NCBI GenBank assembly: GCA_007116835.1
Contig: SKHS01000217.1
Coordinates: 1-6,401 of the forward strand
Source of the DNA: Halomonas sp.
GTDB taxonomy: Bacteria > Pseudomonadota > Gammaproteobacteria > Pseudomonadales > Halomonadaceae
DNA: 6,401 nucleotides
Reading direction: 5' to 3'
Made by a program: the position numbers and the translations under genes. Position 1 is the stretch's first letter. Each line of letters opens with the position of its first letter. The notes under the pieces are model-generated. The model did not search any database. It saw nothing but the letters and a program-made list of their open reading frames with translations, and was not told where the DNA came from. Positions 1-5,274 of this stretch are shown piece by piece.

Positions 1-851
1 ACAGCAATCGCATTTTTAACGCCGTGCACATTGGCCAGCAAGCGCTCTTTAGGAATCAGCGTTGGGTGAACCCGCAGTTCCAGCCCTTGATCAGTTCGTT
101 TAGAAATGCCCAGGTGTTTAATCACATAGCCCAGGTTATCGGCCTGCTCAACGTCTTCGGCGGTAATGCGGGAAATGCCTTCGGTAAAGGCTTTTTCAAA
201 CTGCAGCGGCACGCCATAGGCAATGGATGCCAGAATGGTCAACTTATGGGCAGCATCGATACCCTCCACATCAAAGGTGGGATCAGATTCGGCATAACCT
301 AACGCCTGCGCTTCGGCCAACACGTCTTCAAACGCGCGGCCTTCATCACGCATGTGGGTGAGGATGTAGTTGCCAGTGCCATTAATGATGCCCGCTACCC
401 ACTCGATGCGGTTTGCACCCAGGCCTTCGCGCAACGACTTGATGACTGGGATACCACCGGCTACCGCTGCTTCAAAGGCAACAATAACGCCTTTTTCATG
501 AGCGGCGCGGAAAATTTCGTTACCGTGCACCGCAATCAGCGCCTTATTAGCGGTGACCACGTGCTTGCCGTTTTCAATGGCGGTCAGCACCAGCTCACGG
601 GCAATATCGTAGCCGCCGATCAACTCTACCAGCACATCCACATTGGGGTTGTTCGCTACCTCAAACACATCAGAGGTTGCGTTAATGCCGGTAATATCGC
701 AGTCAGGATGAATACTGCGGTGGGCAACCTGCTCAATCACAATCGGGCGACCTGCACGACGGCTAATATCATCCGCATTACGTGTTAACACGTTGAACGT
801 ACCGCCACCGACTGTACCTAACCCACAAATGCCTACTCTTACCGGTTTCAA
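1..851 (-). CDS. hom: homoserine dehydrogenase (C-terminus beyond left edge)
   Basis: Catalyses NAD(P)H-dependent reduction of aspartate semialdehyde to homoserine, the branch point to threonine and methionine, in the cytoplasm. 283 whole codons are visible; the family is usually about 430 residues, so the end of the catalytic domain and the regulatory ACT domain lie outside the window. Seen in the sequence: a Rossmann nucleotide-binding loop GICGLGTVGGG (residues 7-17), the ANKAL motif with Lys103, NGTGNYIL (157-164), and EGIDAAHK, whose Asp199 and Lys203 match the substrate-binding/catalytic residues of the family. No fused aspartokinase domain precedes it, so this is the monofunctional type. 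The start is TTG at 849-851, giving MKPVRVGI; it is supported by AGGGGAA seven to eight bases upstream and by the Rossmann fold beginning immediately after. It lies 85 nt downstream of dsbC, probably co-transcribed; in pseudomonads thrC follows. No frame disruption is seen. Confidence 0.95.
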   Translation of the reverse strand, partial: MKPVRVGICGLGTVGGGTFNVLTRNADDISRRAGRPIVIEQVAHRSIHPDCDITGINATSDVFEVANNPNVDVLVELIGGYDIARELVLTAIENGKHVVTANKALIAVHGNEIFRAAHEKGVIVAFEAAVAGGIPVIKSLREGLGANRIEWVAGIINGTGNYILTHMRDEGRAFEDVLAEAQALGYAESDPTFDVEGIDAAHKLTILASIAYGVPLQFEKAFTEGISRITAEDVEQADNLGYVIKHLGISKRTDQGLELRVHPTLIPKERLLANVHGVKNAIA

Positions 852-856
852 AATAC

Positions 857-863
857 TTCCCCT
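857..863 (-). promoter_or_regulatory. Shine-Dalgarno of hom, deciding a TTG start
   Basis: On the minus strand AGGGGAA precedes the TTG at 851 by five bases (seven from the last G of GGGG). No in-frame ATG with comparable spacing exists, and the next start-like codons would remove part of the Rossmann loop. This makes TTG the most credible start. Confidence 0.7.
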
Positions 864-872
864 TTCGTGATG

Positions 873-887
873 GGCACCCCAGGTGCC
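873..887 (-). other. small hairpin just upstream of the hom ribosome binding site
   Basis: The minus strand reads GGCACC TGG GGTGCC, a perfect 6-bp stem with a 3-nt loop ending about ten bases before the hom Shine-Dalgarno. No U-tract follows, so it is not an intrinsic terminator. It could affect ribosome access or message stability; that role is inference. Confidence 0.45.
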
Positions 888-919
888 GCCTCGTAAATCA
901 GTGTCTCAGCGCTATCGAC

Positions 920-936
920 CGTCACTTGCCGTGACG
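920..936 (-). other. hairpin immediately after the dsbC stop
   Basis: The minus strand reads CGTCAC GGCAA GTGACG, a perfect 6-bp stem beginning at the first base after the dsbC TAA. There is no T-run on the minus strand after it, so a Rho-independent terminator is not supported. A message-stabilising or processing hairpin within a dsbC-hom transcript is possible. Confidence 0.45.
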
Positions 937-1695
937 TTATTCGTTTTCTAAGCCTAACATGCCAACCAGCCGGTCGGGGGGTACAAACCCAGGTACCATT
1001 TGGCCATCGGGTAATACAATGGCAGGGGTTCCCTGAACGCCCAGCATTTTGCCAAGTTCATATTGTTCGGCCACGGGGTTGTTACAATTTGCCGTGGTGG
1101 CCAACGTCTGCCCCTGTTTAACCTGGTTCATCGCTTCGCTGCGGTTTTCTGAACACCACACACGTTCTAACGACGTTGCAGCGCTACTGCCCATACCTGC
1201 CCGCGGGAACGCCATATAATGTACCGCTATATCACGTTCGTTAAGCTCTGGTATTGCTTCATGCAGGCGTACACAGTAGGGGCAACTAGGGTCCGTGAAC
1301 ACAATAACCGTCGCTTTTGGTGAATTCATTCCCCTAAAAATAACACGCTCGCTATCTGGCACAGCGGCAAGCGCATCGGCTCTTTCCTGGTTACGTCCCT
1401 GCTCGGTTAGGTTAAGCAGGCCATTATCCGCATTTTGGTAGAGGTCCCCCACTAAAAAATGGCTGCCATCAGCGTTAGAGTAGAAGGACTCCCCGTTGTC
1501 TAAACGAACGTGGTACACCCCTTCCATTGGCGTTGCACTTACTTGCTCTACCGGCATGGGTTGGCCGTTAACTTGTAACGTTTCCGCCAAACGTTCGGCA
1601 ATGTCATCAGCATTGGCAGCAACGGGCAATAACAAGCCCGCCACCACTATCCAAGGAACACAAGATTTAGCAACTAAAGGCATACGTTGGTGCAT
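937..1695 (-). CDS. dsbC: periplasmic thiol:disulfide interchange protein DsbC (CPYC active site)
   Basis: Disulfide isomerase that reshuffles wrong disulfides in periplasmic proteins; in the family it is a V-shaped dimer kept reduced by DsbD. With the ATG at 1695 it has 252 residues. Seen: a signal peptide with a basic start, a hydrophobic core around residues 13-28 and a VAANA cleavage site before Asp30; an N-terminal dimerisation domain (about 30-90); a linker helix; and a thioredoxin-like domain with FTDPSCPYC (active Cys138 and Cys141), a second cysteine pair Cys181/Cys204 matching the structural disulfide of E. coli DsbC, and GTPA with the cis-proline Pro224. The active site is CPYC, as in DsbG, rather than the CGYC of E. 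coli DsbC, but the length and the rest of the protein align with DsbC. Start choice: ATG 1695 has GAGG eleven bases upstream. Alternatives are the ATG at 1728, overlapping the xerD end, and the ATG at 1683, which has no Shine-Dalgarno. It begins 7 nt after the xerD stop, so it is likely in the same operon. Confidence 0.9.
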   Translation of the reverse strand: MHQRMPLVAKSCVPWIVVAGLLLPVAANADDIAERLAETLQVNGQPMPVEQVSATPMEGVYHVRLDNGESFYSNADGSHFLVGDLYQNADNGLLNLTEQGRNQERADALAAVPDSERVIFRGMNSPKATVIVFTDPSCPYCVRLHEAIPELNERDIAVHYMAFPRAGMGSSAATSLERVWCSENRSEAMNQVKQGQTLATTANCNNPVAEQYELGKMLGVQGTPAIVLPDGQMVPGFVPPDRLVGMLGLENE

Positions 1696-1702
1696 TATTT
1701 CT

Positions 1703-2584
1703 TCAACCTCGCGGATGGTGTTCGGCATGCAGCTGCTCTAGGCGGGCCTGAGCAACATGGGTATAAATTTGCGTTGTCGATAGATCGCTATGACCTAGCA
1801 ACAGCTGTACGACCCGCAAATTGGCCCCATGATTCAATAAATGGGTCGCAAACGCATGACGCAACGTATGTGGCGACAAAGGGCGCGTAATGCCTGCGGC
1901 TATCGCATGCACTTTAATACGGTGCCAAAACGTTTGCCGCGTCATCGCTTTATCTGCCCGCCCAGGAAAAAGTGCAGGCCGCGTTGGGTCTTGCATCAGC
2001 GCAGGGCGCGCCGTCTTTAAATAACGCTCTATCCACTCGGCCGCTTCTTCACCCATAGGAACCAGCCGGTCTTTATCACCCTTACCCCTTACCCGCACAA
2101 CCCCTTGACGCAGGTTCACCGCATCGCCAGTCAGGCCAACCAGCTCTGACACACGCAACCCGCAGGCATACAGCAATTCAAGCATGGTACGGTCACGCAC
2201 CCCAAGCGAGGTAGTGATATCGGGGGCGAGCAGTAGGCGCTCGACCTCCTCCTCTTCTAACGTATTGGGCAAGCTGGGCCGCACTGTTGGAAGGGCCACA
2301 CTGGCGAGAGGATCGCTGGCAATGTGCCCATACAGCCTTGCCCAGCGATAAAAGCTGCGCAGCGACGAGAGTAAGCGTGCGTCGCTGCGCAACTGGTAGC
2401 CCTGCTCGCGACGCACCGCTAACCACTCGCTAAAACGTTCTGGCGAAGGCGTTAGCAGCGTTTCTTCCACACGTTCGAGCTGCTGTTGCCAAGCGCTCAG
2501 GTCACGTCGGTAGGCCGCTAGCGTATGGTCGCTTGCCCCTTGCTCAAGCCACAGGGCATCTAAAAAGGCATCAATCACGCTCAT
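1703..2584 (-). CDS. xerD: site-specific tyrosine recombinase XerD
   Basis: Works with XerC at the dif site, under FtsK control, to resolve chromosome dimers at the division septum. The 293 residues are close to the roughly 298 of E. coli XerD. Seen: an N-terminal SAM-like core-binding domain (about 1-90, starting MSVIDAFLDALWLEQG) and a C-terminal catalytic domain with the full tyrosine-recombinase set: Arg144 in CGLRVSEL, Lys168 in RGKGDKD, His239 and Arg242 in SPHTLRHAFATHLL, His265 in LLGHSDLSTTQIYTHV, and nucleophile Tyr274. XerD rather than XerC is favoured by the xerD-dsbC neighbourhood and the sequence resemblance; the two are paralogues, so context matters. The ATG at 2584 has only a weak AAGAGA upstream. 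It follows the rplS terminator by about 30 nt, and I could not identify a clear promoter of its own, so expression may rest on readthrough or on a promoter further upstream. Confidence 0.93.
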   Translation of the reverse strand: MSVIDAFLDALWLEQGASDHTLAAYRRDLSAWQQQLERVEETLLTPSPERFSEWLAVRREQGYQLRSDARLLSSLRSFYRWARLYGHIASDPLASVALPTVRPSLPNTLEEEEVERLLLAPDITTSLGVRDRTMLELLYACGLRVSELVGLTGDAVNLRQGVVRVRGKGDKDRLVPMGEEAAEWIERYLKTARPALMQDPTRPALFPGRADKAMTRQTFWHRIKVHAIAAGITRPLSPHTLRHAFATHLLNHGANLRVVQLLLGHSDLSTTQIYTHVAQARLEQLHAEHHPRG

Positions 2585-2615
2585 AGGCTAACGGTCTCTT
2601 GACGGTGATTCCGCA

Positions 2616-2652
2616 CAAACAAAAACCCCGCCCCGCAGAGCGGTGACGGGGT
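2616..2652 (-). terminator. intrinsic terminator after rplS
   Basis: On the minus strand ACCCCG TCA CCGC TCT GCGG GG CGGGGT forms a GC-rich two-part stem with a small internal loop, followed directly by TTTTTGTTTG (the last stem base starts the T-run). It sits about 40 nt after the rplS stop and ends the rpsP-rimM-trmD-rplS operon. xerD starts only about 30 nt beyond the T-run. Confidence 0.85.
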
Positions 2653-2661
2653 CTTGGTATC

Positions 2662-2678
2662 CGGGCGCAGAGCGCCCG
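2662..2678 (-). other. second hairpin between the rplS stop and the terminator
   Basis: The minus strand reads CGGGCGC TCT GCGCCCG, a perfect 7-bp stem with a 3-nt loop, directly ahead of the terminator stem. The core CGCTCTGCG occurs in both hairpins, so the two may be a local duplication. No T-run follows this one; it may protect the 3' end of the message or assist termination. Confidence 0.55.
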
Positions 2679-2692
2679 TGAAAAAGCGGCAG

Positions 2693-3049
2693 TTAAGCCA
2701 GCTTTTCCTTGATACGCGCCGACTTACCGCTGCGCTCACGCAGGTAGTAAAGCTTGGCTTGACGAACGTCACCGCGACGCTTGACTTCAATGGAGTCAAC
2801 CAACGGGCTGTAAGTCTGGAAAGTACGCTCAACGCCAACACCGTGAGAAATTTTACGCACGGTAAAAGCGGAGTTCAGGCCACGGTTACGCTTACCGATG
2901 ACCACACCTTCAAACGCCTGCAGACGCTCGCGGGTACCTTCCTTTACTTTAACCTGAACGACGATGGTGTCGCCCGGTGCAAAGGCCGGAATCTCTTTAC
3001 CCATTTGCTCGGATTCGATCGCCTGGATCACCTTGTTCTTGCTGCTCAT
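2693..3049 (-). CDS. rplS: 50S ribosomal protein L19
   Basis: A component of the large subunit at the 30S-50S interface (bridge region), with an SH3-like barrel fold. It has 118 residues, close to the 115 of E. coli L19. Seen: FAPGDTIVVQVKV (about 23-35), RLQAFEGVVIGKRNRG, SAFTVRKISHGVGVERTFQ, SPLVDSIEVKRRGDVRQAKLYYLRER and a basic C-terminus, all near-identical to family signatures. Two ATG codons lie six bases apart (3055 and 3049). AGGAG ends seven bases before the second but only one base before the first, so the start is MSSKNKV at 3049. It is the last gene of the trmD operon, separated from trmD by an unusually long spacer and followed by a strong terminator. The spacer suggests it has translational or transcriptional control separate from trmD. 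Confidence 0.97.
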   Translation of the reverse strand: MSSKNKVIQAIESEQMGKEIPAFAPGDTIVVQVKVKEGTRERLQAFEGVVIGKRNRGLNSAFTVRKISHGVGVERTFQTYSPLVDSIEVKRRGDVRQAKLYYLRERSGKSARIKEKLA

Positions 3050-3243
3050 TTTCATACTCCTGAATAACGTAATGGCTTGCCACGCAGTTGTGGAAGGGGC
3101 AAACCGTGATCCCGGCGCTCGAAGCGAGCCACGCGGGAGTCGTTATGGGTGACGCAGGTGCGTCGGCTGACTCTCTCTATCGAGTAGACGATCTGCCTTA
3201 TTCGCCCTGCACCGCCGCTCTGTCTCGATTAGCTGACAAACAA
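3050..3243 (-). other. long structured spacer/leader between trmD and rplS
   Basis: This 194-nt spacer contains no plausible gene. The rplS Shine-Dalgarno AGGAG is at 3057-3061. On the minus strand there are nested stems GAGTC (3169-3173) with GACTC (3137-3141) around GACGC ACCT GCGTC (3151-3164 region), then CCCG (3134-3137) with CGGG (3111-3114) around GCTCG CTT CGAGC (3117-3129), then a weaker TTGCC/GGCAA pair near the start of rplS. None is followed by a U-tract. I see no convincing -35/-10 pair. It may be a leader that sets the higher L19 yield relative to TrmD; that role is inference. Confidence 0.45.
3057..3061 (-). promoter_or_regulatory. Shine-Dalgarno of rplS, selecting the second ATG
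   Basis: AGGAG on the minus strand lies seven bases before the ATG at 3049. It is too close to the ATG at 3055 to serve it, so the longer reading is disfavoured. Confidence 0.8.
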
Positions 3244-4110
3244 CTACTTTGCTGACAGAACGTGTTCCTCGATAAACTCGTCTAACAGCCGCTGCTGCTC
3301 GGCATCAAGTGTGCGCCCCGCCAACAGATCAGGACGACGCTGCCATGTACGGCCTAACGACTGCTTTAACCGCCAGCGCTTGATGGCCGCATGATTACCG
3401 CTTAACAGCACATCAGGCACTTGTCGCCCGTCGATCGTTTCAGGACGGGTATAGTGCGGACAGTCTAACAAACCGTCATTAAACGAGTCTTCGATAGCGG
3501 AATCCTGGTGGCCCAATACGCCGGGTACCAGCCGTGCCGCCGCGTCAATTAGCACCATTGCAGGCAACTCACCGCCGCTCAGCACATAGTCACCAATTGA
3601 CCACTCTTCATCGATATCACTTTCTACCACACGCTCATCAATGCCTTCATAGCGCCCAGCCACTACAACCAAAGGGCCTGCTGAGGCAAGCGCTTGAACG
3701 CCCTGCTGATCCAGCTTACGCCCTTGGGGCGAGAGATAGATCACGGTAGGCGATTGTCCCGTCGCTTGCTCTGCCCGTTGCCGAGCATCAAAGATAGCCG
3801 CACGTAGCGTGTCTACCTTCATCAGCATACCGGGGCCGCCGCCGTAAGGGCGATCGTCCACGCTGCGGTGGCGATCGGTGGCATAGTCGCGCGGATTCCA
3901 AAACTCCAGAGCAATACGCTGCTTCTCTACTGCTCGACCGACCACGCCCTGCTGGGTAATCGCATCAAACATCTCTGGAAACAACGACACCACCCCAATC
4001 CACATCGCGGGAGCATCTGTCTGACTGCTTTCTTCGCCGTCTGCTGCAGTAACGGTTGAATCAGTTACTGTGAGCTCGCTCAACAACTGCTTACCCAAAC
4101 CTGTTTTCAA
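3244..4110 (-). CDS. trmD: tRNA (guanine37-N1)-methyltransferase, with possible N-terminal extension
   Basis: Uses S-adenosylmethionine to methylate N1 of G37 next to the anticodon of tRNAs for Leu, Pro and Arg, preventing +1 frameshifting. It is a SPOUT-family trefoil-knot homodimer. Read from TTG at 4110 it has 288 residues; the conserved protein starts at residue 36, MWIGVVSLFPEMF, where E. coli TrmD (255 residues) begins. Seen: RPYGGGPGM (87-95), VIYLSPQGRKLDQ, AGRYEGIDERV, EEWSIGDYVLSGGELP, GLLDCPHYTRPE and LLSGNHA. Arg193 and Asp208 correspond to the catalytic Arg154/Asp169 of characterised enzymes. The TTG overlaps the rimM TGA as TTGA (4-nt overlap), and the frame is closed by a TGA two codons upstream, so TTG is the first possible start. 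The alternative is the ATG at 4005, which leaves about 100 nt after rimM and has no visible Shine-Dalgarno. The choice of start is uncertain; the identity is not. Confidence 0.93.
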   Translation of the reverse strand: MKTGLGKQLLSELTVTDSTVTAADGEESSQTDAPAMWIGVVSLFPEMFDAITQQGVVGRAVEKQRIALEFWNPRDYATDRHRSVDDRPYGGGPGMLMKVDTLRAAIFDARQRAEQATGQSPTVIYLSPQGRKLDQQGVQALASAGPLVVVAGRYEGIDERVVESDIDEEWSIGDYVLSGGELPAMVLIDAAARLVPGVLGHQDSAIEDSFNDGLLDCPHYTRPETIDGRQVPDVLLSGNHAAIKRWRLKQSLGRTWQRRPDLLAGRTLDAEQQRLLDEFIEEHVLSAK

Positions 4111-4652
4111 AACTCAGGGTCCCAATTCACGACCATACGGTCATCTTCGAGGCTGATTTCAACAATCACATCATTGGGCAAGAAAGGTAACAGTCGCTCA
4201 CGCTTATCGATTGCGTCGTTATCACCGCGCACCACCATGACATCGTTTGCGCCGGTTTCAAACAGGTAACTGACCTGTCCTAACCGCTCGCCTGACTGAG
4301 TGAAAACCGTCAGACCTTCCAGCTCATGCCAGTAATACTCGTCGTCGGAAAGCGTAGGCAGTGCCTCTTTCGGCATCACGATGTCCGTTTGCGCCAGCGC
4401 TTCGGCTGCCGTTCGGTCATCAATACCTTTTAGCTGCACCACAAGACCCTTGCCTTGCCGACGCCCCTGAACAACCGTCATGCGCGTGAGAGTTTCCCCT
4501 TGGCGCACCCACCATTCTGGGTATTCCATGATGCTGTCTATGGGATTGGTATAGGAATAAACCTTAAGCCAACCTTTAATCCCGTGAGGGCTAGTTAGCT
4601 TACCAAGCACCACATGTGCGTCGTCTGTATGGCTAGTTTCAAAACGCGTCAT
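4107..4652 (-). CDS. rimM: ribosome maturation factor RimM
   Basis: Binds ribosomal protein S19 and helps assemble the 30S head during 16S rRNA processing; cytoplasmic. 181 residues from ATG 4652, close to the 182 of E. coli RimM. Seen: an N-terminal RimM barrel with VVLGKLTSPHGIKGWLKVYSYT, VQLKGIDDRTAAEAL, a linker with DDEYYWHELEGLTV, and a C-terminal PRC-barrel with GQVSYLFETGANDVMVV, the RERLLPFLPNDVI segment and the terminal VNWDPEF, which closely resembles the E. coli ending. An in-frame GTG at 4667 would add five residues, but GGTGGAG lies nine bases before the ATG while no Shine-Dalgarno serves the GTG. The stop overlaps the trmD TTG start by four bases, suggesting coupled translation. 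It lies 84 nt after rpsP, across a hairpin region that may lower its expression relative to S16. Confidence 0.95.
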   Translation of the reverse strand: MTRFETSHTDDAHVVLGKLTSPHGIKGWLKVYSYTNPIDSIMEYPEWWVRQGETLTRMTVVQGRRQGKGLVVQLKGIDDRTAAEALAQTDIVMPKEALPTLSDDEYYWHELEGLTVFTQSGERLGQVSYLFETGANDVMVVRGDNDAIDKRERLLPFLPNDVIVEISLEDDRMVVNWDPEF

Positions 4653-4661
4653 CGACGACCG

Positions 4662-4668
4662 CTCCACC
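4662..4668 (-). promoter_or_regulatory. Shine-Dalgarno of rimM, favouring ATG 4652
   Basis: GGTGGAG on the minus strand, with GGAG nine bases ahead of the ATG at 4652. The GTG at 4667 lies inside this motif, which argues against it as the start. Confidence 0.65.
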
Positions 4669-4702
4669 GAATTACCACAACATCATCTACTATCAGTGAC
4701 TG

Positions 4703-4750
4703 GCAAACAGCCTCTGACAAACACGTATTAACAGGCTTAGGCCTGTTTGC
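4703..4750 (-). other. competing hairpins over the rpsP stop codon
   Basis: On the minus strand AACAGGC CTAA GCCTGTT (4730-4747) is a perfect 7-bp stem whose loop holds the first bases of the stop. Alternatively GCAAACAGGCCT (4739-4750), in the last rpsP codons, can pair with AGGCTGTTTGC (4703-4713): 11 bp with one bulged base. The two share bases and cannot coexist. No U-tract follows, so termination is not indicated. In E. coli the same boundary separates highly expressed S16 from poorly expressed RimM and TrmD. A processing, attenuation or translation-limiting role here is inference. Confidence 0.5.
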
Positions 4751-4985
4751 GTGCTTCTTTAACCAGCTCAGCAACACGACCAGACAGTTGGGCGCCTTGG
4801 CTCTGCCAGTGAGTCACACGCTCAAGATCAACGCGTAGACGCTCTTCTTGACCACGGGCCACCGGGTTGAAGAAGCCGATACGCTCGATGAAACGACCAT
4901 CGCGGGCGTTGCGTGAATCGGTAACAGTCAGGTGATAAAAGGGACGCTTTTTGGCGCCACCACGTGCCAAACGAATGGTAACCAT
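4737..4985 (-). CDS. rpsP: 30S ribosomal protein S16
   Basis: An early-assembling 30S protein that binds the 5' and central domains of 16S rRNA. 82 residues, the same length as E. coli S16. Seen: MVTIRLARGGAKKRPFYHL, DSRNARDGRFIERIGFFNP (residues about 23-41), LDLER-like VDLERVTHWQSQGAQLS and a basic-helical C-terminus ending KEARKQA. The ATG at 4985 is preceded by AAGGA ten bases upstream and gives the canonical MVTIRLAR start. First gene of the rpsP-rimM-trmD-rplS operon, with a promoter and a structured leader upstream. Its last codons take part in a hairpin that overlaps the stop. Confidence 0.98.
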   Translation of the reverse strand: MVTIRLARGGAKKRPFYHLTVTDSRNARDGRFIERIGFFNPVARGQEERLRVDLERVTHWQSQGAQLSGRVAELVKEARKQA

Positions 4986-5171
4986 ACGATAACTATCCTT
5001 CGGTTGAGGTTACGAGAGTGTGAAATAGCGTCGATCGCTAACAGAACACTCTTCATACTGTTTTCTTGGTACGGCACACTAATCAGTGATTTGCTGCGTA
5101 CCCTTTGGGTCTTCACTGGCGTGCGTCTAGGCAATGCTTACGCATTTTTCGCCAACACCCACGCATGAAGA
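4986..5171 (-). promoter_or_regulatory. candidate structured mRNA leader of the rpsP operon
   Basis: About 185 nt lie between the predicted transcription start and the rpsP ATG, with no credible gene inside. On the minus strand four helices can be drawn. P1: CTCTTCAT (5165-5172) with ATGAAGAG (5049-5056), 8 bp, joining the predicted 5' end to a distant site. P2: GCGTG (5160-5164) with CACGC (5119-5123), enclosing GGC/GCC and AATGC GTAA GCATT (5133-5146). P3: GGTACGCA with TGCCGTACC (5068-5102), with a bulged C and an inner CACT GATT AGTG. P4: AGAGTGT (5046-5052) with ACACTCT (5015-5021), enclosing TAGCG ATCGA CGCTA (5026-5040). P1 and P4 share AGAG. The Shine-Dalgarno AAGGA (4996-5000) lies 3' of P4. 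No terminator is seen. The helices are seen in the sequence; a regulatory role is inference. Confidence 0.5.
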
Positions 5172-5177
5172 GGCCGC

Positions 5178-5206
5178 ATTCTACGCAAATGCGCTCGGCT
5201 TGGAAA
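5178..5206 (-). promoter_or_regulatory. sigma-70-type promoter of the rpsP operon
   Basis: On the minus strand -35 TTTCCA (5201-5206; four of six consensus bases), a 17-bp spacer, and -10 TAGAAT (5178-5183; five of six). The next bases, GCGGCC, form a GC-rich discriminator typical of growth-rate and stringently controlled ribosomal promoters. The predicted start is near 5171-5172. It is the best promoter-like match in the ffh-rpsP gap. Confidence 0.65.
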
Positions 5207-5250
5207 GCCTGACAGCCAGAAAACTCACAGGCCGTCAACCTTGCCAAGCC
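5197..5250 (-). repeat. long nested inverted repeat between ffh and rpsP
   Basis: GGCTTGG (5197-5203) and CCAAGCC (5244-5250) are perfect 7-bp arms enclosing GCCTG (5207-5211) and CAGGC (5228-5232). It lies 25 nt after the ffh stop and its promoter-proximal arm covers part of the rpsP -35 box. No T-run follows on the minus strand, so it is not a standard terminator. It may stabilise or process the ffh 3' end, or be an operator-like dyad; neither is shown. Confidence 0.45.
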
Positions 5251-5274
5251 CTTTGCAGTGCTAACAACGGTGAT

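Noticed and set aside
24..788. Two open frames on the plus strand (24-302 and 354-788)
   Set aside because: They lie opposite the homoserine dehydrogenase coding sequence, whose Rossmann and catalytic motifs are unmistakable. The plus-strand products resemble no family I recognise.
920..950. Possible intrinsic terminator between dsbC and hom
   Set aside because: The 6-bp stem at 920-936 is followed by T-rich sequence only on the plus strand, and that sequence is the dsbC 3' coding end. On the minus strand no U-tract follows.
1696..1728. dsbC start at ATG 1728, overlapping the end of xerD
   Set aside because: It would place an acidic stretch (REVEEI) ahead of the signal peptide. ATG 1695 gives a better signal-peptide n-region and has GAGG upstream. 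Not excluded.
2581..2841. Minus-strand frame of 86 residues across the rplS 3' end
   Set aside because: It is an out-of-frame reading of rplS and the terminator region; L19 in its own frame explains the sequence.
3050..3243. A small gene inside the trmD-rplS spacer
   Set aside because: Open readings there are short, lack ribosome binding sites and resemble nothing known; the paired stems explain the region better.
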